From NCBI GenBank assembly GCA_037447455.1, contig JBBIGQ010000005.1, forward strand, positions 62,001-126,000: DNA of 64,000 bases, in the 5' to 3' direction. The notes beneath the pieces were generated by a model. It was not told the origin of the DNA. It was given only the letters and a program-made list of their open reading frames with translations, and did no database searches. Source of the stretch: BPGX01 sp037447455 (lineage in GTDB: Bacteria; Bacteroidota; Bacteroidia; B-17B0; Aurantibacillaceae). Numbering within the stretch: the first letter of the stretch is position 1; each line of letters opens with the position of its first letter. The translations under genes and the position numbers were made by a program. Shown here piece after piece: positions 1-8,887 of this stretch.

Positions 1-24
1 ATTCTAAATAAAATACCAAACAAT

Positions 25-2133
25 ATGTCAAGCGATTTAAGATATACAAGAAACATAGGTATTGCGGCACATATAGACGCTGGTAAAACTACTACAACAG
101 AACGTATTTTATACTATACAGGCGTTAACTACAAAATTGGAGAAGTGCACGAAGGGGCCGCTACGATGGACTGGATGGTGCAAGAACAAGAAAGAGGTAT
201 TACCATTACTGCTGCGGCTACCAAATGTTATTGGAATTACAGAGGCAATAAATATAAAATTAATATTATTGATACACCCGGACACGTTGATTTTACTGTT
301 GAAGTAAACAGATCTTTAAGGGTATTAGACGGACTTGTCTTTTTGTTTTCAGCAGTAGATGGTGTAGAGCCACAGTCCGAAACCAATTGGCGTTTAGCCG
401 ATAATTATGGTGTTAATCGCATTGGTTTTGTAAATAAAATGGATAGACAAGGTGCGGACTTTTTAAATGTGGTAAAACAAGTTAAAGAAATGTTAGGCGG
501 AAACGCTGTGCCATTACAATTACCAATAGGTGCAGAAGATAAATTTAAAGGGGTAGTTGACCTTGTAAATTTTAGAGGTATTATATGGAACGAACACGAT
601 TTGGGCATGACTTATGAAGTTGTTCCTATTCCGGATGATATGCTGGAAGAAGCCAAAATGTACAGAGAAAAATTATTAGAATCAGTAGCCGAGTTTGACG
701 ATACTCTAATGGAAAAATATTTTTCTGACCCTAATTCTATTACTGAAAGAGAAATTCTGGATGCTTTAAGAAAAGCGACTGTGGCCAATAAAATCGTGCC
801 TATGCTTTGTGGTACTGCGTTTAAGAATAAAGGCGTTCAGACAATGTTAGATTATGTATGTGAACTATTACCTTCCCCATTAGATAAACCGGATATTGTT
901 GGTACCAATCCAGATACAGGTGAAAAAGTTGTAAGAAAACCAGATCCAAGAGAACCTTTTTGTGCATTGGCATTTAAAATTGCAACAGACCCTTTTGTTG
1001 GAAGATTGGCTTATTTCAGAGCATATTCAGGACGATTAGAAGCTGGTTCATACATCTACAATTCTCGTTCCGGAAATAAAGAAAGAATTTCAAGATTGTT
1101 CCAGATGCATGCCAATAAACAAAATCCTATTGATTTTGTGGAAGCAGGAGATATTGCAGCCGCAGTAGGATTTAAAGATATAAAAACCGGTGATACCCTT
1201 TGTGATGAAAAACATCCGATTGTATTAGAAGCAATGAAATTCCCTGAGCCTGTAATTGGGCTTGCTATTGAACCCAAAACACAAGGCGATATGGATAAAT
1301 TGGGTGTGGCACTAAGTAAATTAGCTGAAGAAGATCCTACATTCCGTGTACATACTGACGAAGAATCCGGTCAGACCGTTATCAGTGGAATGGGTGAACT
1401 TCATTTGGATATTATAATGGATAGATTAAAACGTGAATTTAAGGTTGAAGTGAACCAAGGTGCACCACAGGTGGCATACAGAGAAGCATTAACATCTACC
1501 ATTCAACACAGAGAATTGTACAAAAAACAAACCGGTGGTAGAGGTAAATATGCTGACATACTTGTAGAAATAGGACCTGTTGACGAAGGGTTTGAGGGCG
1601 ACTTGCAGTTTATTAATGAAGTAACAGGTGGCAATATTCCAAGAGAATACATCCCGTCGGTAGAAAAAGGATTCAAAGCATCTATGAACAATGGTGTATT
1701 GGCAGGTTATCCAGTAAAAAGCATGAAAGTAAGATTGTTAGACGGTTCATATCACTCTGTGGACTCTGACTCTTTATCTTTTGAAATATGTGCCAAACAA
1801 GCATTCAGAGAAGCGCTTCCCAAATGCAAGCCCGTATTGCTAGAACCCATTATGAAAGTAGAGGTACTTACGCCAGAACAAAACATGGGAGATGTCGTTG
1901 GTGACCTTAACAGAAGGAGAGGACAGATATTAGGAATGGATTCAAGAGGAAACTCGCAAGTTGTTAAGGCATTAGTACCTTTATCAGAAATGTTCGGATA
2001 CGTTACTCAATTAAGAACACTCACTTCCGGTAGAGCCACCTCAACTATGGAGTTCTCTCATTATGCGGAAGTTCCTGCTAACATTGCTGAACAAGTTATT
2101 GCCAAGGCAAAAGGAAAAACAGAAAAAGTATAA
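25..2133 (+). CDS. fusA: Elongation factor G
   Basis: Translational GTPase that drives ribosomal translocation and, with RRF, ribosome recycling in the cytoplasm. The 702-residue product has the usual EF-G length. The G1 motif AHIDAGKT lies at residues 15-22, DTPGH near 84 and NKMD near 138, followed by domains II-V (for example GMGELHLDII in domain III and the C-terminal EF-G domain IV/V region). It opens the ribosomal cluster and rpsJ follows after 13 bp. No tuf gene lies between fusA and rpsJ. rpsL and rpsG, the usual upstream partners, would lie outside the window. Confidence 0.98.
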   Translation: MSSDLRYTRNIGIAAHIDAGKTTTTERILYYTGVNYKIGEVHEGAATMDWMVQEQERGITITAAATKCYWNYRGNKYKINIIDTPGHVDFTVEVNRSLRVLDGLVFLFSAVDGVEPQSETNWRLADNYGVNRIGFVNKMDRQGADFLNVVKQVKEMLGGNAVPLQLPIGAEDKFKGVVDLVNFRGIIWNEHDLGMTYEVVPIPDDMLEEAKMYREKLLESVAEFDDTLMEKYFSDPNSITEREILDALRKATVANKIVPMLCGTAFKNKGVQTMLDYVCELLPSPLDKPDIVGTNPDTGEKVVRKPDPREPFCALAFKIATDPFVGRLAYFRAYSGRLEAGSYIYNSRSGNKERISRLFQMHANKQNPIDFVEAGDIAAAVGFKDIKTGDTLCDEKHPIVLEAMKFPEPVIGLAIEPKTQGDMDKLGVALSKLAEEDPTFRVHTDEESGQTVISGMGELHLDIIMDRLKREFKVEVNQGAPQVAYREALTSTIQHRELYKKQTGGRGKYADILVEIGPVDEGFEGDLQFINEVTGGNIPREYIPSVEKGFKASMNNGVLAGYPVKSMKVRLLDGSYHSVDSDSLSFEICAKQAFREALPKCKPVLLEPIMKVEVLTPEQNMGDVVGDLNRRRGQILGMDSRGNSQVVKALVPLSEMFGYVTQLRTLTSGRATSTMEFSHYAEVPANIAEQVIAKAKGKTEKV

Positions 2134-2146
2134 AATCAGTAAAATT

Positions 2147-2458
2147 ATGAGTCAAAAAATCAGAATTAAATTAAAATCATACGATTACAATCTGATTGAT
2201 AAATCGGCTGAAAAAATTGTAAAAGCAGTAAAATCTACAGGTGCTGTAGTCAGCGGACCAATTCCTTTACCTACACACAAAAAAATATTTACTGTTTTGA
2301 GATCACCCCATGTAAATAAAAAATCGCGAGACCAATTTCAATACAGTACTTATAAAAGATTAATAGATATATATTCATCATCATCTATATCTAAAACGGT
2401 AGATGCGCTGATGAAATTAGAACTCCCAAGCGGAGTAGAAGTTGATATTAAAGTTTAA
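2147..2458 (+). CDS. rpsJ: 30S ribosomal protein S10
   Basis: Small-subunit head protein, also NusE in transcription antitermination. I chose the ATG at 2147 (start MSQKIRIKLKSYDY), which gives 103 residues, the normal length. The frame is open back to 2063, but that start would overlap fusA by 70 bp and add 28 residues not found in S10. Typical S10 motifs are visible (PLPTHKKIFTVLRSPHVNKK). First gene of the S10 operon proper, 13 bp after fusA and 12 bp before rplC. Confidence 0.96.
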   Translation: MSQKIRIKLKSYDYNLIDKSAEKIVKAVKSTGAVVSGPIPLPTHKKIFTVLRSPHVNKKSRDQFQYSTYKRLIDIYSSSSISKTVDALMKLELPSGVEVDIKV

Positions 2459-2470
2459 AAATAAAATACC

Positions 2471-3085
2471 ATGTCAGGAATCATTGGAAAAAAAATAGGA
2501 ATGACCAGCACGTATGATAAAAATGGCAAATACGTTGCGTGTACCATTATTCAGGCAGGTCCTTGTGTAGTTACTCAGGTAAAAACGCCTGAAAAAGATG
2601 GTTATTCTGCTTTACAAATAGCATTTGATGAAAGAAAAGAAAAAAATACGCCTAAACCATTATTAAAGCACTTTGAAAAAGCAGGCACAACACCAAAAAG
2701 AAAACTCGCCGAGTTTAAATTTGAAGAGCCCAAAAACTTAGGAGAAATAATAGATGTTACCATTTTTTCAGAAGGCGATTATGTAGATGTTGTCGGAACT
2801 ACAAAAGGCAAGGGCTTTCAGGGCGTAGTAAAAAGACATGGCTTTAGTGGGGTAGGCTCAAGGTCACATGGACAACACGACAGAGAAAGAGCACCCGGCT
2901 CTGTAGGGGCATCCTCAGATCCGTCAAGAGTATTAAGAGGATTGAGAATGGCCGGAAGAATGGGAAATGCTAGAAGAAAAATACAGAACCTCGAAGTCAT
3001 CAAAATATTACCAGAAAAAAACATCCTTTTGATTAAAGGAAATGTACCAGGTTCTAAAAATTCTTACGTTTTAATAGAAAAATAA
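2471..3085 (+). CDS. rplC: 50S ribosomal protein L3
   Basis: Early assembly protein that reaches the peptidyl transferase centre. The 204-residue product has the L3 start (GIIGKKIGMT) and the conserved loop around residues 125-155 with SRSHGQHDRERAPGSVG and LRGLRMAGRMG. Lies between rpsJ and rplD in the standard S10 order, with gaps of 12 and 13 bp, so it is almost certainly cotranscribed with them. Confidence 0.97.
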   Translation: MSGIIGKKIGMTSTYDKNGKYVACTIIQAGPCVVTQVKTPEKDGYSALQIAFDERKEKNTPKPLLKHFEKAGTTPKRKLAEFKFEEPKNLGEIIDVTIFSEGDYVDVVGTTKGKGFQGVVKRHGFSGVGSRSHGQHDRERAPGSVGASSDPSRVLRGLRMAGRMGNARRKIQNLEVIKILPEKNILLIKGNVPGSKNSYVLIEK

Positions 3086-3098
3086 AAAATTCAAGAAA

Positions 3099-3728
3099 AT
3101 GAAATTAGAAGTAGTAAATATCAATGGAAAAACAACCGGTAGAACAATTGAACTATCGGATACCGTTTTCTCAGCAGAACCGAATGATCATTGCATTTAT
3201 CTTGATGTGAAAGCAATTTTAGCCAACAAGCGTCAAGGTACACATAAAACAAAAGAAAGAAGTGAAATTAACCGAACCAAAAAGAAAATGTATCGCCAAA
3301 AAGGCACCGGTAATGCCCGTCACGGCTCCATGAACGCCCCTATATTTGTTGGTGGCGGAACGGTTTTTGGACCCAAACCAAGAGATTACAGCATATCAAT
3401 CAATAAAAAAGTAAAACGGTTGGCAAGAATATCGGCTCTGTCCTATAAGGCAAAAGACAATGCCATCACTGTGTTAGAGAATTTCTCCTTTGAACAACCC
3501 AAAACCAGGCAGTTTGCAGATTTATTAAAAAATCTTGCTTTACTAAATAAAAAAACATTATTCCTGATTCCAAACGCCGATCACAACATCCATTTGTCTG
3601 CAAGAAACCTTGAAAAATCCAAAGTAATTCCCGCATCAGAAATTAATACCTACGATATTTTAAACGCTGATAACCTGGTTATTACAGAAGATGCACTACC
3701 AATTATTGAATCATTATTGCAAAAATAA
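3099..3728 (+). CDS. rplD: 50S ribosomal protein L4
   Basis: Large-subunit protein whose extended loop lines the exit tunnel. In Gammaproteobacteria L4 also represses its own operon, but nothing here shows that regulation. The 209-residue product carries the tunnel-loop signature MYRQKGTGNARHGS near residues 65-80 and GPKPRDYS afterwards. Sits between rplC and rplW with short gaps (13 and 5 bp). Confidence 0.96.
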   Translation: MKLEVVNINGKTTGRTIELSDTVFSAEPNDHCIYLDVKAILANKRQGTHKTKERSEINRTKKKMYRQKGTGNARHGSMNAPIFVGGGTVFGPKPRDYSISINKKVKRLARISALSYKAKDNAITVLENFSFEQPKTRQFADLLKNLALLNKKTLFLIPNADHNIHLSARNLEKSKVIPASEINTYDILNADNLVITEDALPIIESLLQK

Positions 3729-3733
3729 TCATT

Positions 3734-4036
3734 ATGAAACTCATTACTGAAATAATTATAAAACCTATTATTACTGAAAAATACTTGCAAACAGCACAAA
3801 AACTAAATCAATACGCTTTTGTGGTAGATAAAAAAGCCAGTAAATTCCAAATTAAAAACGCTATCGAAAAGTTATATGATGTAAAAGTAGATAGAGTTAA
3901 CACCCAGCAATATATAGGAAAAATAAAAATGAGAAATACAACAAAAGGCCTTGCTATAGGAAGAGTAAACAGGCATAAAAAAGCCATTATTACTCTAAAA
4001 GATGGCTATAGTATTGATATTTATGCTAATATCTAA
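3734..4036 (+). CDS. rplW: 50S ribosomal protein L23
   Basis: Exit-site protein that docks trigger factor and SRP. The 100-residue product has the L23 motifs IIKPIITEKY near the N-terminus and FVVDKKASKFQIKNAIEKLYDVKV in the middle (positions 30-55). The gene follows rplD by 5 bp and precedes rplB by 20 bp, as in the usual S10 operon. Confidence 0.95.
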   Translation: MKLITEIIIKPIITEKYLQTAQKLNQYAFVVDKKASKFQIKNAIEKLYDVKVDRVNTQQYIGKIKMRNTTKGLAIGRVNRHKKAIITLKDGYSIDIYANI

Positions 4037-4056
4037 AAAAAATTAAATCCAGATTT

Positions 4057-4896
4057 ATGGGCTTGAAAAAATTTAAACCAATAACCCCTTCTTTAAGATT
4101 CAAAGCAATATCAGATTTTTCAGATATCACCACAGATAAGCCGGAAAAATCCCTTTTAATTCCGTTAAAATCTACCGGCGGAAGAAATAACCAGGGGAAA
4201 ATGACCATGCGCTACATTGGTGGTGGGCACAAAAAAAAGTATCGTATCATCGACTTTAAAAGAGATAAAGATGGTATACCAGCCATTGTTCAGACCATTG
4301 AATATGACCCCAACCGATCAGCAAGAATAGCATTGGTAGTTTATAAAGATGGAGAAAAAAGATACATCCTTGCCCCTCAGGGATTACGCGTAGGACAAGA
4401 AATTCTTTCTGGTAAAGACGCCGCCCCTGAAATTGGTAATACACTTCCACTGACTCATATCCCATTAGGATCATTTATTCACAATATAGAACTTCAGCCA
4501 GGAAAAGGAGGACAATTAGTAAGAAGTGCAGGGACATATGCTCAATTAGCAGCAAGAGAAGGAAAATATGCTGTTTTAAGAATGCCTTCTGGTGAACTCA
4601 GAAGAGTACTTGTCAATTGTAAAGCTACCATCGGTGCAGTATCTAATGCAGACCATAACTTAGAAGTGCACGGTAAAGCCGGCCATAAGAGATGGTTGGG
4701 CATTCGTCCAAGAACAAGAGGCGTGGCAATGAATCCAGTAGATCACCCCATGGGTGGCGGAGAAGGAAGAGCATCCGGCGGACATCCAAGATCAAGAAAG
4801 GGCTTGAAAGCCATCGGAAAGAAAACCCGTTCTCCAAAGAAAAAAACCTCAAACTTAATTATAGAAAAAAGAACAAAGGGATACGGATTAAAATAG
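4057..4896 (+). CDS. rplB: 50S ribosomal protein L2
   Basis: Core large-subunit protein needed for subunit association and peptidyl transferase activity. The 279-residue length is normal. Conserved blocks include STGGRNNQGKMTMRYIGGGHK near residues 45-65 and the C-terminal VDHPMGGGEGRASGGHP block, which holds the conserved histidine of L2. Longer open frames on both strands over its 3' half are shadows of this gene. Neighbours rplW and rpsS follow the standard order. Confidence 0.97.
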   Translation: MGLKKFKPITPSLRFKAISDFSDITTDKPEKSLLIPLKSTGGRNNQGKMTMRYIGGGHKKKYRIIDFKRDKDGIPAIVQTIEYDPNRSARIALVVYKDGEKRYILAPQGLRVGQEILSGKDAAPEIGNTLPLTHIPLGSFIHNIELQPGKGGQLVRSAGTYAQLAAREGKYAVLRMPSGELRRVLVNCKATIGAVSNADHNLEVHGKAGHKRWLGIRPRTRGVAMNPVDHPMGGGEGRASGGHPRSRKGLKAIGKKTRSPKKKTSNLIIEKRTKGYGLK

Positions 4897-4917
4897 TAAA
4901 AATAAAATTTTTGAATT

Positions 4918-5187
4918 ATGGCACGATCGCTTAAAAAAGGACCTTTTATTGACTATAAACTTTGGATAAAAGTTCAAAAAATGAATGAATCTGGGAAAAA
5001 ATCGGTCATTAAAACGTGGGCAAGACGTTCTACTATTCCACCAGAATTTGTAGGTCATACCTTTGCTGTTCATAATGGAAATAAATTTATCCCCGTCTAT
5101 GTTACCGAAAATATGGTGGGGCATAAATTGGGTGAGTTTGCTCCAACCCGGACATTTAAAGGGCATGCCGGACATAACAAAAAATAA
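4918..5187 (+). CDS. rpsS: 30S ribosomal protein S19
   Basis: Head protein of the small subunit near the A-site finger. The 89-residue product shows the S19 signature: SLKKGPFIDYKL at the N-terminus, TWARRSTIPPEFVGHTFAVHNG in the middle and GHKLGEFAPTRTFKGHAG at the end. Lies 21 bp after rplB and 20 bp before rplV, each start preceded by an A/T-rich leader rather than a GGAGG site. Confidence 0.96.
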   Translation: MARSLKKGPFIDYKLWIKVQKMNESGKKSVIKTWARRSTIPPEFVGHTFAVHNGNKFIPVYVTENMVGHKLGEFAPTRTFKGHAGHNKK

Positions 5188-5207
5188 TTTCATAAAAAAT
5201 TAAAGAC

Positions 5208-5597
5208 ATGGGAAAAAGAAAACATGAATATGCACAAAAACTAAAAGAGAAGCGTAGTCAAATGTACTATGCTACTCTGAGGAATTGTCCTACATCTCCA
5301 CGAAAAATGAACCAGGTCGCTGCTTTAATTCGCGGCATTTCGGTAGATAAAGCATTGAACATACTAAAATACAATACCAGAGAAGCTGCTGGCAGATTAG
5401 AAAAATTACTAAAATCAGCCATTAATAATTACGAGCAAAAAACTGGTCAACCTGCACATGAAAATTTATATATTAAAACCGTAAAGGTAGATAGCGGTTT
5501 CCAACTTAAACGCTTACGCTCTGCGCCACAAGGTCGCGCGTACAGAATAAGAAAACGCTCCAATCATGTAACACTCATTTTAGATATAAAAAATTAA
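5208..5597 (+). CDS. rplV: 50S ribosomal protein L22
   Basis: Tunnel-wall protein whose beta-hairpin reaches the exit tunnel constriction. The 129-residue product has the L22 pattern SPRKMNQVAALIRG near residues 30-45 and the hairpin/tail region LKRLRSAPQGRAYRIRKRSNHV near 105-125. The N-terminal roughly 18 residues are a basic extension. Standard place between rpsS and rpsC. Confidence 0.95.
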   Translation: MGKRKHEYAQKLKEKRSQMYYATLRNCPTSPRKMNQVAALIRGISVDKALNILKYNTREAAGRLEKLLKSAINNYEQKTGQPAHENLYIKTVKVDSGFQLKRLRSAPQGRAYRIRKRSNHVTLILDIKN

Positions 5598-5608
5598 ACA
5601 CAAATAAT

Positions 5609-6334
5609 ATGGGTCAGAAGTCAAATCCAATAATTTTAAGAGTAGGTATTATCAGAGGGTGGGAATCCAACTGGTATGGTGGAAAAAACTTTCCTGATAA
5701 AATCGTGGAAGACGATATGATAAGAAAATACCTTAAAGACCGTCTTCCCAAAAGCGCCATTTCCAGAATAGTGATTGAAAGAGCACACAAACTATTAACC
5801 GTAAACATACATACTGCCAAGCCCGGCATGATTATCGGAAAAGGCGGAAAAGAAGTAGATACCCTAAAAGAAGAATTAAAGCGATTAACTAAAAAAGATG
5901 TTCAGTTAAACATTTTAGATGTTCCAAAACCTGAACTAGATGCCCGCCTAACAGCTGACCTTATCGCACGGCAAATTGAAGGAAGAATTGCCTACAAAAG
6001 AGCCGCTAAACAAGCCATTGCAGCCACAATGAGAGCCGGTGCAGAAGGAATTAAAATCCGCATATCCGGAAGATTAGGGGGGGCAGAAATGGCCAGAAGT
6101 GAAGAAATAAAGGAGGGTAGAATACCACTTCATACATTCAGAGCCGATGTGGATTATGCTGTGGCAGAAGCTCATACTACATACGGAAGAATTGGCGTGA
6201 AAGTATGGATATGTAGAGGAGAAATATATGGAAAAAACACCTACGCAAAATCTGATACCGACAAAAAAACAACTCATAGAAATAACGTTCAGGAAAAACG
6301 TCCTTTCAGAAGAAAAAGAAATGAACAACAATAA
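5609..6334 (+). CDS. rpsC: 30S ribosomal protein S3
   Basis: Small-subunit protein at the mRNA entry site. The 241-residue product begins MGQKSNPIILRVG, carries the type 2 KH-domain loop GMIIGKGGKEVD near residues 72-84 and the C-terminal domain motif SGRLGGAEMARSEEIKEGRIPLHTFRADVDYA (about 153-185). It ends in a Lys/Arg-rich tail. The gene lies 11 bp after rplV and 27 bp before rplP. Confidence 0.97.
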   Translation: MGQKSNPIILRVGIIRGWESNWYGGKNFPDKIVEDDMIRKYLKDRLPKSAISRIVIERAHKLLTVNIHTAKPGMIIGKGGKEVDTLKEELKRLTKKDVQLNILDVPKPELDARLTADLIARQIEGRIAYKRAAKQAIAATMRAGAEGIKIRISGRLGGAEMARSEEIKEGRIPLHTFRADVDYAVAEAHTTYGRIGVKVWICRGEIYGKNTYAKSDTDKKTTHRNNVQEKRPFRRKRNEQQ

Positions 6335-6361
6335 TAAATAATAATAGTAAAAAACTGAAGT

Positions 6362-6784
6362 ATGTTACAGCCCAAAAAAACAAAATGGAGAAAATCCCAA
6401 AAAGTATTACCAAGAAGAAAATATGCCAAACGCGGCGATCAAATCGCTTTTGGTTCGTTTGCTATCAAGGCCATAACACCTGGCAGAATTAATTCAAGAC
6501 AAATAGAAGCAGCCCGTATTGCCATTACCCGCTATATGAAAAGAGAAGGGCAAGTATGGATCCGTATTTTTCCCGACAGACCAATTACCAAAAAACCCGC
6601 TGAAGTACGTATGGGGAAAGGTAAAGGAAGTTTAGAATATTGGGCCACCCCAGTTGAACCCGGTAGAATACTTTTTGAAGCCGACGGTGTACCATTAGAA
6701 ACTGCTAAAGAAGCCCTTCGTCTGGCAGCACAAAAACTACCAGTAGTTGTAAAGTTTGTAGTAAGAAGAGATTATACAAATTAA
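6362..6784 (+). CDS. rplP: 50S ribosomal protein L16
   Basis: Late-assembling protein at the tRNA A-site of the large subunit. The 140-residue product starts MLQPKKTKWRK and shows GRINSRQIEAARIAITR around residues 40-57, IRIFPDRPITKKPAEVRMGKGKG around 62-84 and the C-terminal AKEALRLAAQKLP. Normal length and position between rpsC and rpmC. Confidence 0.97.
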   Translation: MLQPKKTKWRKSQKVLPRRKYAKRGDQIAFGSFAIKAITPGRINSRQIEAARIAITRYMKREGQVWIRIFPDRPITKKPAEVRMGKGKGSLEYWATPVEPGRILFEADGVPLETAKEALRLAAQKLPVVVKFVVRRDYTN

Positions 6785-6795
6785 AATAAATCATT

Positions 6796-6993
6796 ATGGA
6801 ATCAAAAGATATTGTAATTTTATCAGATCAAGAATTGAAAGAAAAAATAGAAATAGAAAAAAGTAAACTTACTAAATTAAAACTGCAGCATGCTGTATCT
6901 CCAATTGAAAATCCTATGGAGATAAGAAATACCAGAAAAACAATTGCCCGACTTTTGACCGAATATACAAAAAGACAAAGAATTAATAAATAA
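6796..6993 (+). CDS. rpmC: 50S ribosomal protein L29
   Basis: Small helical protein near the exit tunnel, partner of L23. The 65-residue product has the two-helix L29 layout, with LSDQELKEKIEIEKSKLTKLK near the N-terminus and ENPMEIRNTRKTIARLLTEY in the second half. Lies 11 bp after rplP and 16 bp before rpsQ. Confidence 0.93.
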   Translation: MESKDIVILSDQELKEKIEIEKSKLTKLKLQHAVSPIENPMEIRNTRKTIARLLTEYTKRQRINK

Positions 6994-7009
6994 TAAATAA
7001 GCAGCAATT

Positions 7010-7267
7010 ATGGAAACCAGAAAATCCAGAAAAACAAGAACAGGAGTTGTTACAAGTAATAAAATGGATAAAACGGTAGTTGTTTCAATCACAACGAAAG
7101 CAAAACATCCGATTTACGGAAAGTTTGTGAACAAAACAACCAAATTTTATGCACACGACGCTAAAAATGAATGTGGTATTGGAGATACTATAAAAATCAT
7201 GGAAACCAGACCACTCAGCAAATTAAAAAGATGGCGAGTAGTTGAAATAATAGAAAAAGCAAAATAA
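7010..7267 (+). CDS. rpsQ: 30S ribosomal protein S17
   Basis: Primary 16S rRNA binding protein with an OB fold. The 85-residue product shows RTGVVTSNKMDKTVVVSI near residues 11-28, KHPIYGKFVNKTTKFYAHD around 32-50 and the C-terminal ETRPLSKLKRWRVVEI. Position after rpmC and before rplN is standard. Confidence 0.95.
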   Translation: METRKSRKTRTGVVTSNKMDKTVVVSITTKAKHPIYGKFVNKTTKFYAHDAKNECGIGDTIKIMETRPLSKLKRWRVVEIIEKAK

Positions 7268-7290
7268 TAACATCATAAAAAAATACGGCT

Positions 7291-7659
7291 ATGATACAAA
7301 ACGAATCAAGGTTAAAAGTGGCAGATAACAGTGGCGCAAAAGAAGTGCTGGTAATACGTATATTAGGAGGGACGAAAAGAAGATATGCCTCAATCGGAGA
7401 TAAAGTGGTGGTAACCGTAAAAGATGCCATACCCTCCGGAAATATCAAAAAAGGAACTGTTTCCAAGGCCGTTATAGTGAGAACAAAAAAAGAAATCAGA
7501 CGGCAAGATGGCTCTTATATCCGCTTTGATGACAATGCAGTAGTCCTTTTAAATAATGCTGATGAACTTAGAGGTACACGTATTTTTGGTCCTATAGCCA
7601 GAGAACTCAGAGATAAACAATTCATGAAAATCATTTCATTAGCACCAGAAGTAATTTAA
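7291..7659 (+). CDS. rplN: 50S ribosomal protein L14
   Basis: Large-subunit interface protein and docking site for RsfS. The 122-residue product has the normal length and the start MIQNESRLKVADNSGAKEVL, with KKGTVSKAVIVRTKKEIRR in the middle and GTRIFGPIARELRDKQFMKI near the end. First gene of the spc block, 23 bp after rpsQ. Confidence 0.97.
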   Translation: MIQNESRLKVADNSGAKEVLVIRILGGTKRRYASIGDKVVVTVKDAIPSGNIKKGTVSKAVIVRTKKEIRRQDGSYIRFDDNAVVLLNNADELRGTRIFGPIARELRDKQFMKIISLAPEVI

Positions 7660-7666
7660 TTTAAAA

Positions 7667-8014
7667 ATGCAAAAAACTATGACAACCAAAAATAAAAAAA
7701 TAAAATTAAAATTAAAAGTAGGCGACATTGTCCGTGTTATGAGAGGACGCTCAAAAGGGAAAGAAGGAAAAATCATATTTGTAGATACCGAAAAACAAAG
7801 AGCCATCGTAGAAGGAGCTAATCTGGTTAAAAAGCACGAAAAGCCCAATGCTAAAAATCCACAAGGCGGTATCATTGAAAAAGAAGCACCCATTCATATA
7901 TCTAACCTAATGATTCTTGCAGATGGAAAACCTTCCAGAATAGGCAGAAGAATCAATGAGGAAACAAAAAAATCAGAAAGATACGCCAAAAAGACCAATG
8001 CAACTCTTAAATAA
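7667..8014 (+). CDS. rplX: 50S ribosomal protein L24
   Basis: Assembly initiator protein near the exit tunnel. The 115-residue product has the KOW motif VGDIVRVMRGRSKGKEGKI near residues 17-35 and KHEKPNAKNPQGGIIEKEAPIH further on. Two starts are possible: the ATG at 7667, and one at 7679 (MTTKNKKIK) that removes four residues. Seven bp after rplN. Confidence 0.94.
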   Translation: MQKTMTTKNKKIKLKLKVGDIVRVMRGRSKGKEGKIIFVDTEKQRAIVEGANLVKKHEKPNAKNPQGGIIEKEAPIHISNLMILADGKPSRIGRRINEETKKSERYAKKTNATLK

Positions 8015-8022
8015 TAAAACTT

Positions 8023-8580
8023 ATGAGTACCACAAAATATCAACCAAGATTGAAAATTAAATATCAAACTGAAATTATCCAGGCACTTAAAGATAAATTT
8101 CAGTATAAAAATGCTATGCAAGTGCCTCGGCTTGTAAAAATTGTGATCAATCAGGGAGTAGGAGAAGCCGTTGCTGACAAAAAATTAATAGAATCTTCCA
8201 TTAAAGAACTTTCTACCATTACAGGTCAAAAAGCAGTGCCAACCATTTCAAAAAAGGATATATCTAACTTTAAACTCAGAAGAGGCGTAGCAATTGGAAC
8301 AAAAGTAATCTTGAGGGGCGATAAAATGTATGAGTTTTTAGACAGATTAATCGCATCCGCATTGCCACGCATCCGGGACTTTAAAGGCGTTAACCCCAAA
8401 GCATTTGATGGAAAAGGTAACTACAACCTTGGTATAAGCGAACAAATTATTTTCCCTGAGATTGACATAGATAAAGTCAATAAAATTATGGGTATGGACA
8501 TTAACTTTGTAACTACTGCAAAAACCGATAAAGAGGCGTTTGAATTATTAAAAGAATTTGGAATGCCTTTCAAAAAATAA
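8023..8580 (+). CDS. rplE: 50S ribosomal protein L5
   Basis: Central protuberance protein that binds 5S rRNA. The 185-residue product shows the L5 blocks VPRLVKIVINQGVGEAV near residues 38-54, ISNFKLRRGVAIGTKVILRG around 86-105 and FDGKGNYNLGISEQIIFPEI near 127-146. Eight bp after rplX; the rpsN start lies 19 bp past its stop. Confidence 0.97.
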   Translation: MSTTKYQPRLKIKYQTEIIQALKDKFQYKNAMQVPRLVKIVINQGVGEAVADKKLIESSIKELSTITGQKAVPTISKKDISNFKLRRGVAIGTKVILRGDKMYEFLDRLIASALPRIRDFKGVNPKAFDGKGNYNLGISEQIIFPEIDIDKVNKIMGMDINFVTTAKTDKEAFELLKEFGMPFKK

Positions 8581-8599
8581 AAATAAAAAACGTATTACT

Positions 8600-8869
8600 A
8601 TGGCAAAAGAATCAATGAAAGCAAGAGAAGTCAAAAGAAAAAAACTCGCTGAAAAATACGCCCAAAAAAGACAAGAACTGCTGGCTAAAGGCGATTATAT
8701 GGCTATTCAGTTAATCCCAAGAAATGCTTCACCGGTGCGTCAAAGAAACAGATGTAAACTGACCGGCAGACCACGCGGCTACATCAGAGAATTCGGTATT
8801 TGCAGAAATGTATTAAGAGAAATGGCTTCTTTTGGGCTTATTCCCGGCGTTAAAAAAGCAAGTTGGTAA
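8600..8869 (+). CDS. rpsN: 30S ribosomal protein S14, zinc-free type
   Basis: Small-subunit head protein. The ATG at 8600 (MAKESMKAREVKRKK) gives 89 residues. The frame is open back to 8558, but that would overlap rplE. The C-terminal half has RCKLTGRPRGYIREFGICRNVLREMA and ends PGVKKASW, as in the longer S14 form. The two CxxC zinc pairs of the short S14 form are absent, so this is the C-minus type. It lies between rplE and rpsH. Confidence 0.95.
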   Translation: MAKESMKAREVKRKKLAEKYAQKRQELLAKGDYMAIQLIPRNASPVRQRNRCKLTGRPRGYIREFGICRNVLREMASFGLIPGVKKASW

Positions 8870-8887
8870 TCCATAAAATATAGAATT

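Noticed and set aside
4692..4934. Second open frame over the 3' end of rplB
   Set aside because: Lys/Arg-rich out-of-frame reading of the L2 tail; rplB itself is intact.
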